Positions 1 to 7,020 of a DNA stretch of 29,760 nt are shown one piece after another; position 1 is the stretch's first letter; every line of letters starts with the position of its first letter. The translations under genes were made by a program, and so were the position numbers. Under the pieces are notes generated by a model, which was not told the DNA's origin, did no database searches, and was given only the letters and a program-made list of their open reading frames with translations. Source of the stretch: JBGTCY01 sp041748615 (GTDB lineage Bacteria > Bacteroidota > Bacteroidia > Chitinophagales > CAIOSU01); contig JBGTCY010000274.1 of NCBI GenBank assembly GCA_041748615.1, forward strand, positions 1 through 29,760. Direction: 5' to 3'.

Positions 1-22
1 TGCCAAAACCAGGAATGCACTG

Positions 23-67
23 AAAATGAAGTGGGGCTTCGTCCCCACTCTTTTAAAACTTCATTTT
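23..67 (+). terminator. Nested hairpin, probable transcription terminator of an upstream gene
   Basis: An inner stem AGTGGGG/CCCCACT (30-36 and 43-49, loop CTTCGT) is followed by CTTTT. It sits inside a second perfect 9-base inverted repeat, AAAATGAAG (23-31) and CTTCATTTT (59-67). The inner GC-rich stem with a T-run fits a Rho-independent terminator reading on the plus strand for a gene lying left of the window. The outer arms could extend the stem or mark a small repeat element. Confidence 0.6.
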
Positions 68-398
68 TAGGGCAAGAAAAAACTTAAAAAACCTAACCAT
101 TTAATTAATCACAAATGGTCAACGTATTTCAGGACAAGACATTGAATTCAATAACGCAGTCATGCTGATTTTCATATATTTCATTTCATTTTTTACATTG
201 GGATGATATTTCTGATGGGGAAGGTCATCAATACAATGAGGAAGAGAGAATTCTTTTGCGACCGTATTTTCTACCAAAAGGTCGCCTTTACAGGGCTTTT
301 TAAGACTTCCATTAGAAACGACTATTGGGTATCTATAAAACTTATGTCACCAAATTCAAAATGAAAATCTCGTAAATTGCCTGCGTAAAAAAAATAAG
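68..398. other. Intergenic region with no recognisable gene
   Basis: AT-rich DNA between the terminator-like hairpin and the first gene. I see no open frame of useful length with familiar protein character and no RNA gene. It probably holds the promoter of the small-protein/MbnP/MbnH group, but I could not single out a convincing Bacteroidota promoter. Confidence 0.5.
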
Positions 399-776
399 TT
401 GAAGAAAATTACATTCATTCTTATTGCTTTGCTGGTCAACGCATCATTGCTGATGAAAACAGCAATGATTGTCCGTTATGAGTTTAACAAAGATTATTAT
501 GCGGTGTATCTCTGTGAAAACAAGGAAACACCGGAAATGAATTGTAACGGAAAATGCCGTTTGGCAAAAGAATTACAAATTGTGGATGGATCAAATGACA
601 ATCATGAAATTCCTATTCAGTTGAAATTATCGCATGAACTGAAGATTCTCTTTGCTTCTGATTTATTCAATCAATTTGATGAAAAAATGTTGGATGCTGA
701 TATTAGTTTTTCAGCTTTCAATGGCGAAGAATTACCCGGATTTTATTTCACACCTTTTCAGCCTCCCCGCTCCTGA
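399..776 (+). CDS. Small membrane-anchored protein with a C-x9-C-x3-C (CNGKC) motif
   Basis: The protein has 125 residues. Residues 5-25 are hydrophobic and look like a signal anchor or uncleaved signal peptide. The most distinctive part is Cys39, Cys49 and Cys53, the last two in the pattern CNGKC followed by R-L. The end (GFYFTPFQPPRS) is aromatic and proline-rich. From memory, similar small proteins with a C-x-GKC motif and a PP-containing tail recur in Bacteroidota, but I know no established function. The start used here is TTG; the first in-frame ATGs would cut into the hydrophobic segment, so TTG is preferred. It lies 125 bases before an MbnP-family gene on the same strand. That context and the three cysteines suggest a metal-related role, possibly copper, which is inference only. 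Confidence 0.75.
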   Translation: MKKITFILIALLVNASLLMKTAMIVRYEFNKDYYAVYLCENKETPEMNCNGKCRLAKELQIVDGSNDNHEIPIQLKLSHELKILFASDLFNQFDEKMLDADISFSAFNGEELPGFYFTPFQPPRS

Positions 777-901
777 ATTGAAACGAAGCGTTTCTTCAAC
801 TCCCCACTTAAATTTCTTTTTTTTAATTTTTATTCATCCGTCAAAGAATTTATTTCTGGATGATGCTGCATTTTTTTTAAACCAATTAAATTTTACATCA
901 A

Positions 902-1666
902 ATGAAAATTACCAATCAAATACTTAGCGCGTTTTTCATCGCGGCAATCTTTATTTTTTCCGGTTGTGATAAGGAGGATGATGACCACGACCATTTCGGC
1001 ACTTTGCAAATTGAATTTGAGCACAAATGGGGACCGGCTTTTGGTCCGTTTTCACTCAATACGGAAATGACTCATCCGTCAACGGGTGAGAAAATGACGT
1101 TCACAACCTTGAAATATTATGTTTCAAACATTGTTTTGGTTAATGAAAACGGAACGGAATGGGTACAGCCGGAGAGCTACTACATTGTTGATGCAGTCAC
1201 CAGCGCGGCATCCAAAATAAAATTGGAGAATGTGCCGACAGGGAATTACACCGGTTTTCGCTACACGATTGGCGTGGACAGCACCCGCAATGTTTCCGGA
1301 GCGCAGGAAGGCGCTCTTAGTCCTTCAAACAATTTGTTTTGGAGTTGGAGCACCGGATACATTTTCATTAAGGCGGAGGGCAACTCACCCGATGCGCCTG
1401 CTCCCGGTGACTGGTTTTATCACATCGGTGGATTTTCAGGCGCTAACAATGCCATTCGAACCAACAATGTTGATTTCTTCAATTCACAATTACGCATCAA
1501 AGAAGACCATCAGTCGGAGATTCACATGAAAGTGAATGCTGCGCGATTCTGGCATGGCGGTTTGTCGCTCAATGATTATCATACGATTCACATGCCCGGT
1601 GCAAACGCACTCACGATGGCTGATAATTTTCAGGGGGCGATTGTGTTTGACCATATTCACAACTAA
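902..1666 (+). CDS. MbnP-family copper-associated lipoprotein
   Basis: The protein has 254 residues and begins with a lipoprotein signal ending in the lipobox FSGC, so Cys22 is probably lipidated. An acidic, His-containing stretch follows (DKEDDDHDH). The mature part matches the MbnP pattern: an early LQIEFEHKWG segment (residues 35-44), KMTFTTLKYYVSN near 64-76, FWSWSTGY at 146-153, FYHIGGFSG at 172-180 and a C-terminal FDHIHN. MbnP, CorA and MopE proteins of methanotrophs bind copper through histidines and a kynurenine made from tryptophan. Candidate ligands and modified residues here are His41, Trp43, Trp147, Trp149, His174, His208, Trp217, His218, His251 and His253; which are used cannot be told from sequence. 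The next gene encodes the di-heme enzyme expected to modify it. It probably sits on the outer membrane. Confidence 0.85.
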   Translation: MKITNQILSAFFIAAIFIFSGCDKEDDDHDHFGTLQIEFEHKWGPAFGPFSLNTEMTHPSTGEKMTFTTLKYYVSNIVLVNENGTEWVQPESYYIVDAVTSAASKIKLENVPTGNYTGFRYTIGVDSTRNVSGAQEGALSPSNNLFWSWSTGYIFIKAEGNSPDAPAPGDWFYHIGGFSGANNAIRTNNVDFFNSQLRIKEDHQSEIHMKVNAARFWHGGLSLNDYHTIHMPGANALTMADNFQGAIVFDHIHN

Positions 1667-1668
1667 CC

Positions 1669-1770
1669 GTGAGGGCAATTCTAAAAATTCTGCCTTGCTC
1701 ACCCTCTCCGAAAGGAGAGGGATGGGATGATGCAATAAAAAATACAATTTTTAGAACTGCCCGTGATTTT
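1669..1770. repeat. Nested inverted-repeat element between the MbnP and MbnH genes
   Basis: A perfect 8-base stem CCCTCTCC/GGAGAGGG (1702-1709 and 1714-1721) closes a GAAA tetraloop. Around it lies an imperfect outer inverted repeat: AGGGCAATTCTAAAAAT (1672-1688) against the complement of 1747-1763, 15 of 17 matching. The whole unit could fold into one long hairpin. It resembles the CCCTCTCC-type palindromes scattered in many Bacteroidota genomes, which is recollection and not a search. By chance it has no stop in the frame of the following gene, so gene callers may fuse it to that gene. Confidence 0.7.
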
Positions 1771-1773
1771 GAG

Positions 1774-2796
1774 ATGCAGCGAAAACTCGGGAGAGCGTTT
1801 TTTACAGGATGGTGTATGTTCCTGATTTTCGGCTGCGGAAAAGAACCGAATGAAATCAACAAAGGTTTTCAACCTCCTGCTCATTTTCCGAATCCAATTT
1901 ACAATTTTGAAAACAACCCGTTTTCGGAAGCAGGATTTGAGTTGGGCAGGAGGTTATTTTTTGACCCGATATTATCAAAGGATAGTTCAATTTCCTGCGG
2001 GAGTTGCCATCATCAGCAATACGCTTTTAGTGATTTTCCAAAGGTGTTGAGCACGGGTGTGAACGGGGAAATCGGTTTGCGCAATTCGCCTGCCTTGTTC
2101 AATCTCGCGTGGTCCCCGGCTTTCATGTATGATGGGGGTATCAATCACCTTGAAGTGATGCCCATTGCACCAATTACCGACTTTTTGGAGATGAATGAAT
2201 CATTGACACGCGTGCTGGAAAAACTGAATCAGCATCCGGAATATCCAACATTGTTTAAAACGGTTTTTAATCGGGATGAAATTAATGACAGACTTTTCCT
2301 GCTTGCTCTGGCGCAATTCATGGGCGGCATGATTTCAGCGAACAGCAGGTATGATGATTTTGTCACTGGAAAAAAGAAATTTACTTCAGATGAATTTTCT
2401 GGCTATCAGCTTTTTAAACAGCATTGTTCGGCTTGTCACGCTGAGCCGCTGATGACAGATTTTTCATATCGCAACAATGGCTTGGCAATTCATTCAAACG
2501 ACCCTGGCAGAATGCGCATCACAGCATTACGTGAGGATAGCGCAAAATTCAAAGTGCCTTCACTGCGAAATATTGAGTTGACCGCGCCTTATTTGCATGA
2601 CGGCAGTCTTTCATCACTCGATGAAGCACTCGAACGCTATGCGCAACCGGCAGTCAGCGAAAATTTGGATGCGCTGCTTGTCAATGGAATTCAACTCAGC
2701 AAAACTGAAAAGGAACAGCTGCTCACCTTTCTGAAAACACTCACAGATTTTACTTTCATTTCGGATGAAAGATTTTCAAAACCACCGGTTTATTAG
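1774..2796 (+). CDS. Di-heme cytochrome c peroxidase of the MbnH/MauG type, lipoprotein
   Basis: The protein has 340 residues from the ATG at 1774. That start gives a good lipoprotein signal (MQRKLGRAFF to IFGC). The frame also stays open upstream to a GTG at 1669, but that adds translated repeat DNA and buries the signal peptide. Two c-type heme motifs are visible, CGSCH (residues 75-79) and CSACH (218-222). The spacing and the RNSPALFN, MYDGG and PSLRN segments are typical of bacterial di-heme peroxidases. Because it directly follows an MbnP gene, the best role is MbnH: oxidising a tryptophan of MbnP to kynurenine through high-valent heme rather than simply removing peroxide. It would act at the outer membrane or in the periplasm. 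A plain cytochrome c peroxidase is the alternative. Confidence 0.88.
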   Translation: MQRKLGRAFFTGWCMFLIFGCGKEPNEINKGFQPPAHFPNPIYNFENNPFSEAGFELGRRLFFDPILSKDSSISCGSCHHQQYAFSDFPKVLSTGVNGEIGLRNSPALFNLAWSPAFMYDGGINHLEVMPIAPITDFLEMNESLTRVLEKLNQHPEYPTLFKTVFNRDEINDRLFLLALAQFMGGMISANSRYDDFVTGKKKFTSDEFSGYQLFKQHCSACHAEPLMTDFSYRNNGLAIHSNDPGRMRITALREDSAKFKVPSLRNIELTAPYLHDGSLSSLDEALERYAQPAVSENLDALLVNGIQLSKTEKEQLLTFLKTLTDFTFISDERFSKPPVY

Positions 2797-2842
2797 AAAT
2801 AGTTGTTGAATTTTACCCCGAAGAATCTCAACAATATTCCAC

Positions 2843-3775
2843 ATGTCCACCTTTCAAACCATCATCGCGATTGTTGCAACCATCTCTTTGTTTCTCTATG
2901 GACTGAAAGGTTTTAGCCAAGAATTAAAAGACATCGCTTCCGACCATCTAAAGACTTTACTCGCCAAAGTGACACAAGTATCCATTGGCGGATTTCTTTT
3001 AGGCGGAGTGTTGACTGCCATCATTCAATCCAGCAGCGCAGTGTCCTCCATCACGGTGGCGCTGGTTGATGCCGGGGTGATTCCATTCACCAACAGTCTT
3101 GCCGTTTTGCTGGGCGCAAATGTCGGCACCACCTCCACCGCTTGGTTAGTGACTTTTAAAATCGGACAAATCGCGCCCTTTTTCATTGTGCTGGGAACGA
3201 TACTCAGTATGATTCCCTGGAAAATTCATCTTGCCGGAAAATCCGTTTTTTATTTTGGGTTGATTTTGTTCAGTCTCGAATTAATCAGCCAGGCAATGGA
3301 GCCGTTGAAGAATGACCAGCGGGTTTTTGATATTCTCGCCATGACGGATAATAATTTCATCGGAATAATTGTCGGTATTTTAATTACGGCATTGGTGCAA
3401 TCGAGTTCAGTCACCACCGGACTATCCATCATTATGGCGGAGCAGGGAATTCTGACAACGGAAGGCGCGATTGCCATCATCATCGGTTCGAATCTCGGAA
3501 CAACTACAACCGCGCTAATCGCCTCGGCACAAATGAATGCTTACGCCAAACTTGCCGCCCGCGCCAATTTCTTTTTCAACTTAATCGGTATTGTGTTGAT
3601 GTTTCCGTTTATACACCAGTTAGGCGGGCTTGTCCGAATGATGACTGAATCAACAGGATTTCAAATCGCTTTTGCGCATCTGATTTTCAATGTGACGATT
3701 TCAATCCTGATGTTACCCTTTATTAAAAAATTCGGCAGATGGTTATTGAAAAAATATCATGTGGATGGCAGTTGA
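2843..3775 (+). CDS. Na/Pi cotransporter family membrane protein, short form
   Basis: The protein has 310 residues and is almost entirely membrane segments. It shows the internal duplication of the Na_Pi_cotrans family. QSSS occurs at 62-65 and again at 186-189. GANVGTT at 91-97 is mirrored by GSNLGTT at 215-221. The family couples sodium to phosphate or related anion transport across the inner membrane. Many bacterial members carry a C-terminal PhoU-like domain; here the protein ends right after the second repeat and its last helices, so that domain is absent. It lies 46 bases after the peroxidase gene on the same strand. Cotranscription is possible, but a phosphate carrier has no obvious tie to MbnP/MbnH. 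The substrate is not certain. Confidence 0.85.
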   Translation: MSTFQTIIAIVATISLFLYGLKGFSQELKDIASDHLKTLLAKVTQVSIGGFLLGGVLTAIIQSSSAVSSITVALVDAGVIPFTNSLAVLLGANVGTTSTAWLVTFKIGQIAPFFIVLGTILSMIPWKIHLAGKSVFYFGLILFSLELISQAMEPLKNDQRVFDILAMTDNNFIGIIVGILITALVQSSSVTTGLSIIMAEQGILTTEGAIAIIIGSNLGTTTTALIASAQMNAYAKLAARANFFFNLIGIVLMFPFIHQLGGLVRMMTESTGFQIAFAHLIFNVTISILMLPFIKKFGRWLLKKYHVDGS

Positions 3776-3787
3776 AGAAAATAGATG

Positions 3788-3848
3788 AGTGGCATTATTA
3801 ATGTTGTCAGTATAACATCTCCACTTTATATTTTTAGATATTAGACAA
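3788..3848. repeat. Weak hairpin and repeat remnant after the Na/Pi gene
   Basis: AGTGG (3788-3792) pairs with CCACT (3821-3825), and inside it ATGTT pairs with AACAT. A T-rich run (TTTATATTTTT) follows, so this may terminate the upstream transcript. The adjoining TTTTTAGATATTAGACAAC is, in reverse complement, close to the GTCTAATATCTAAA-type words in the repeats near 6850 and 22950, suggesting a worn copy of that family. Confidence 0.35.
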
Positions 3849-3952
3849 CTGGGGAATGCACTTTTCACTTTGAATATTAATTTTAACAGCATCACTTTCC
3901 CGGTTTTTTATTCCCTTTAATTTTTCTATAATTTTCACCTGAAAAAAATTTC

Positions 3953-4927
3953 ATGAAAAAAGAAAACATCCTTGTTATTGGTGCATTGGGACAAATCGGT
4001 TCCGAATTGACCATTGAGTTGAAAAAAGTTTATGGTGAAAAGCATGTCATCGCGGCTGACATTGTGGACAGGCGCACGCTCAAACATCATGATGGTATTT
4101 ATGAGCATTTGAATGTGCTGGATACGGAGCGGTTGAAAATTATTCTCAACAAATATGAAGTGACACAGGTTTATCTGCTTGCCGCCATCCTTTCCGCCCG
4201 CGCGGAGGATAATCCGCATTTTGCGTGGCGATTGAATATGGAGAGTTTGTTCAATCTTTTGGAAATCGCCAGGGAAGGAACTGTTCAACGGATTTTTTGG
4301 CCCAGTTCCATCGCGGTATTTGGTCCGACCACACCTCGCAAAAACACTCCGCAAAACACGATAACCGACCCCACCACCGCTTACGGAATCAGCAAACTGG
4401 CGGGCGAGCGTTGGTGCGAATATTATTTTAAAAAATTCGGGGTGGATGTCCGCAGTCTCCGTTATCCGGGATTGATTAGTTACAAAACGCCTCCCGGTGG
4501 CGGTACGACTGACTATGCGGTGGATATTTTTTTTCAAGCCATCAAAAAGAACGCGTATCAATGTTTTCTTTCCGAAAACACTTATCTGCCGATGATGTAT
4601 ATGCCGGACGCTTTGCGCGCGACTATCGAACTGATGAATGCCGATGCGGAAAAAATTAAAGTGCGTTCGAGTTATAATCTGAGCGCCATCAGTTTTTCTC
4701 CCGCAGAATTGGCTGACTCCATCCGTCAGCATTTGCCGCAATTCAACATCACCTATCAGTCTGATTTTCGCCAGCAAATCGCGGATTCCTGGCCCCAAAG
4801 TATAAACGACAGCGCTGCCCGCGAGGATTGGGGCTGGAAGCCCGAATATGATTTGAAAAAAATGACGGAAGACATGCTTCAAAATCTGAAAGTGGAATTG
4901 AAGAACGGGGAGAAAGTGACGGGATAG
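3953..4927 (+). CDS. tdh: L-threonine 3-dehydrogenase, short-chain dehydrogenase (extended SDR) type
   Basis: The protein has 324 residues. Its N-terminal Rossmann motif is GALGQIG (10-16). The catalytic region shows WPSSI (Ser118/Ser119) and Tyr144-x3-Lys148 in TAYGISK. The segment PPGGGTTDYAV is characteristic of the epimerase-like threonine dehydrogenases known from Bacteroidota (for example Flavobacterium) and animals. These oxidise L-threonine with NAD to 2-amino-3-ketobutyrate, the first step of threonine conversion to glycine and acetyl-CoA. The family is unrelated to the zinc-dependent E. coli Tdh. No 2-amino-3-ketobutyrate ligase lies next to it. It converges with thiL, the two stops being 3 bases apart. 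A general sugar-nucleotide epimerase is the alternative but fits the motifs less well. Confidence 0.88.
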   Translation: MKKENILVIGALGQIGSELTIELKKVYGEKHVIAADIVDRRTLKHHDGIYEHLNVLDTERLKIILNKYEVTQVYLLAAILSARAEDNPHFAWRLNMESLFNLLEIAREGTVQRIFWPSSIAVFGPTTPRKNTPQNTITDPTTAYGISKLAGERWCEYYFKKFGVDVRSLRYPGLISYKTPPGGGTTDYAVDIFFQAIKKNAYQCFLSENTYLPMMYMPDALRATIELMNADAEKIKVRSSYNLSAISFSPAELADSIRQHLPQFNITYQSDFRQQIADSWPQSINDSAAREDWGWKPEYDLKKMTEDMLQNLKVELKNGEKVTG

Positions 4928-4930
4928 TTT

Positions 4931-5983
4931 CTACCCCATCACTTTTCGCAACGCATCCCAGCCCTGCGCGGTGATGTCATGCAGGTTGCCGCCTTTCGAA
5001 AGCAGTTTGATGCCCTGGTCTTTTTTCACCATATCGCCAATCACGGTGATGTCCCACTCGTTGTCAAATTTTGCCCTGTCTTCTTTTTTAATCGTGAACA
5101 GCAATTCATAATCTTCACCTCCGCTCAGCGCGCAGGTGGTTGGGTCAAGTTGGAATTTCAAAGCCTGTTCGTTGGTTTCAGGGCTAAGCGGAATATCAGC
5201 TTCATACAACCGGCAGCCGACATTTGACTGCGTGCAAATGTGTAACAGGTCGGATGATAATCCGTCAGAAACATCAATCATGGAAGTCGGCAATATACTT
5301 TTTTCAAGGAAAAGCTCAATGATGTCTTTCCGCGCTTCGGGTTTCAGTTGTCTGCCAATGAGGTATTGCTGATTTTCAAGGTCAGGCTGAATCTCCGAAT
5401 TTTCTAAAAAAATCTGTTTTTCACGTTCCAATAATTGCAAGCCGAGATAAGCGCCACCAAGGTCGCCCGATACACACAGTAAATCTCCTTCCCGCGCGGT
5501 GTTGCGATACACGACTTTTTCTTTTTCCACTTCACCAATCGCGGTGACACTGATTACAAATCCTTTATTGGATGAACTGGTGTCACCCCCCACAAGGTCA
5601 ACGCCATATTGTTCACAGGCATAGCGCATCCCTACATAGAATTCTTCCAGCGCTTCCACAGAAAAGCGGTTGGAGATAGCAATGGAAACCGTTACTTGTT
5701 TTGGTGTTCCATTCATCGCGTAAATGTCAGACAGGTTGACAACAATCGCTTTGTAACCCAAATGTTTCATCGGGCAGTACATGAGGTCGAAATGAACTCC
5801 CTCCACCAGCAGGTCGGTGGTGACTAATGTGAATTGATTGCCGGTGTCAATCACAGCCGCGTCATCACCTATGCTGCGGATAGTAGATGCGTTGATGTTT
5901 TTAAAACGGCTTGTTAATACTTTAATCAAACCGAATTCTCCCAGCGCGCTGATTTCGGTGCGGGGTTGGTTGGAGTCAGACAT
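4931..5983 (-). CDS. thiL: Thiamine-monophosphate kinase
   Basis: The protein has 350 residues from the ATG at 5983, beginning MSDSNQPRTEISALGEFG. ThiL phosphorylates thiamine monophosphate to thiamine pyrophosphate with ATP, the last step of cofactor synthesis in the cytoplasm. Family hallmarks are the N-terminal ALGEFGLI, GDDAAV (39-44), TTDLLVEGVHFD (55-66), NLSDIYAMNGTP near 83-94 and GGDTSSS further on. The frame remains open upstream to 6154, but that part translates a heptamer repeat (DEGRGTR repeats) and has no family similarity, so the internal ATG is the true start. No other thi genes are nearby and I see no TPP riboswitch upstream. Confidence 0.93.
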   Translation of the reverse strand: MSDSNQPRTEISALGEFGLIKVLTSRFKNINASTIRSIGDDAAVIDTGNQFTLVTTDLLVEGVHFDLMYCPMKHLGYKAIVVNLSDIYAMNGTPKQVTVSIAISNRFSVEALEEFYVGMRYACEQYGVDLVGGDTSSSNKGFVISVTAIGEVEKEKVVYRNTAREGDLLCVSGDLGGAYLGLQLLEREKQIFLENSEIQPDLENQQYLIGRQLKPEARKDIIELFLEKSILPTSMIDVSDGLSSDLLHICTQSNVGCRLYEADIPLSPETNEQALKFQLDPTTCALSGGEDYELLFTIKKEDRAKFDNEWDITVIGDMVKKDQGIKLLSKGGNLHDITAQGWDALRKVMG

Positions 5984-6074
5984 GTTCAGTATTTTTTTTG
6001 AAAGATGAATATTTGAAGTCGGTGTATGAATGATTACAGTTTTGCGAAAACATTGTTTAGCTGAATTTCGATGT

Positions 6075-6130
6075 CGTCCCTCGTCCCTCGTCCCTCGTCC
6101 CTCGTCCCTCGTCCCTCGTCCCTCGTCCCT
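6075..6130. repeat. Heptanucleotide tandem repeat, eight perfect copies of CGTCCCT
   Basis: Eight uninterrupted copies of the 7-mer CGTCCCT (AGGGACG on the other strand) fill 56 bases. The tract lies between thiL (start 5983, minus) and the CPBP protease gene (start 6203, plus), in their shared upstream region. Perfect short repeats of this kind are prone to copy-number change by slipped-strand replication. A change would alter promoter spacing or leader length of one or both genes, not their reading frames. Confidence 0.95.
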
Positions 6131-6202
6131 CGAAAAGTGCAACGAAGTTAACACGCTCCGAATGTTTATTTTTACCGCTACACCTCCACAACCACATCAC
6201 GA

Positions 6203-6766
6203 TTGGCGCTGAACAGAAGGACACTTTTTTTTCTTAGCCTGCTGACATTATTTGGATTCAGCGCGTTAGGGTTAGCCGGTATTTATTTTTTTCAGGATAA
6301 AAATGCGGTTGAATTTTTCAGCAGGGGTGTTCCACTTCCGATTCAAATAATTCGTGGAGTCATGTTTGGAATTGTAGCCGCTTTGGCGGCATTGGTGTTG
6401 GTGAAAAGTTACTGGTTCAAAGCGTCCCGAATTTATTTTACGGGGTTAATTGCTTCGCTGAATCCCACTTTTGTACATGTCATTTTTTATTCATTCTGTG
6501 CGGGAGTCGGGGAGGAAATCTTATTCCGGGGCGCCATTCAGCCGCATATCGGCATCTGGTGGACATCAGTTTTATTTATTTTTCTGCATGGATATTTGAA
6601 TCCTTTTAACCTGCCGATTACTTTATACGGCATTTTCATGGTGCTGATAAGTTCCGGTTTGGGCTACTTATTTGAACTCTATGGAATTTATGCCGCGATG
6701 ATTGCGCATTTTATTTTTGATGTGGTGATGTTTTCTTTTTTGAAATGGAATGTGGGGAGGGAGTAA
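6203..6766 (+). CDS. CPBP-family intramembrane metalloprotease (CAAX protease/Abi type)
   Basis: The protein has 187 residues with several hydrophobic segments. It carries the CPBP motifs: GEEILFR (Glu104, Glu105, Arg109), a histidine in FIFLHG (His129), and HFIFD near the end (His169, Asp173). Members are membrane-embedded glutamate/metal proteases, ranging from prenyl-protein processing to bacteriocin self-immunity; the bacterial substrate is usually unknown. The start appears to be TTG at 6203, since it keeps the whole first membrane segment and no in-frame ATG lies between it and the promoter region. It is divergent from thiL across the heptamer repeat and precedes the alpha-2-macroglobulin gene by about 250 bases. 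Confidence 0.8.
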   Translation: MALNRRTLFFLSLLTLFGFSALGLAGIYFFQDKNAVEFFSRGVPLPIQIIRGVMFGIVAALAALVLVKSYWFKASRIYFTGLIASLNPTFVHVIFYSFCAGVGEEILFRGAIQPHIGIWWTSVLFIFLHGYLNPFNLPITLYGIFMVLISSGLGYLFELYGIYAAMIAHFIFDVVMFSFLKWNVGRE

Positions 6767-6778
6767 GTTTTCCTTAGT

Positions 6779-6918
6779 GATGTTGTCAAAAATATATCCC
6801 TAATACGTGCAACATGTTAACAGATGTTAGATTTTAGATGTTAGAATGCATCTAATATCTATTGTCTAAAATCTAATAATTCAGGCTTCAAATTGCTGAT
6901 GTTATTTTGACAACTTCA
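6779..6918. repeat. Miniature inverted-repeat element upstream of the alpha-2-macroglobulin gene
   Basis: The element is bounded by a perfect 10-base inverted pair, GTTGTCAAAA (6782-6791) and TTTTGACAAC (6905-6914). Inside is a long hairpin whose 12-base arms are perfect: TTAGATTTTAGA (6827-6838) and TCTAAAATCTAA (6865-6876). The right half (6845-6918) recurs in the same orientation at 22939-23013 upstream of hutI, about three quarters identical by eye. No open frame lies inside. The terminal repeats and second copy suggest a MITE-like or REP-like element; I could not identify a target-site duplication. Confidence 0.7.
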
Positions 6919-7020
6919 GTAAACTCATGAATGACTTTATGTGGATTATTTTATTTTCCGCATCTTTCGGGCATTATTCATGCTGTGAATCATCGAATTT
7001 TTTTTACCCAACCTCATTTT

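Noticed and set aside
652..927. Second open frame of 91 codons overlapping the 3' end of the first gene.
   Set aside because: It overlaps two better supported genes and has a composition typical of an out-of-frame reading.
3486..3500. tRNA-like GGTTCGAATC word.
   Set aside because: It lies inside the Na/Pi transporter coding sequence and has no cloverleaf around it.
3935..4882. Open frame of 315 codons on the minus strand over the threonine dehydrogenase gene.
   Set aside because: The plus-strand frame has clear Rossmann and catalytic motifs; the minus frame reads as its shadow with no recognisable family.
6075..6130. CRISPR array.
   Set aside because: The repeat unit is only 7 bases with no spacers, and no cas genes are present.
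5984..6154. Upstream extension of thiL encoding DEGRGTR repeats.
   Set aside because: It translates the heptamer tandem repeat, and ThiL proteins begin near the ATG at 5983.
6931..7020. Earlier ATG for the alpha-2-macroglobulin gene.
   Set aside because: It would place 30 extra residues before the hydrophobic N-terminal segment that begins at the ATG at 7021.
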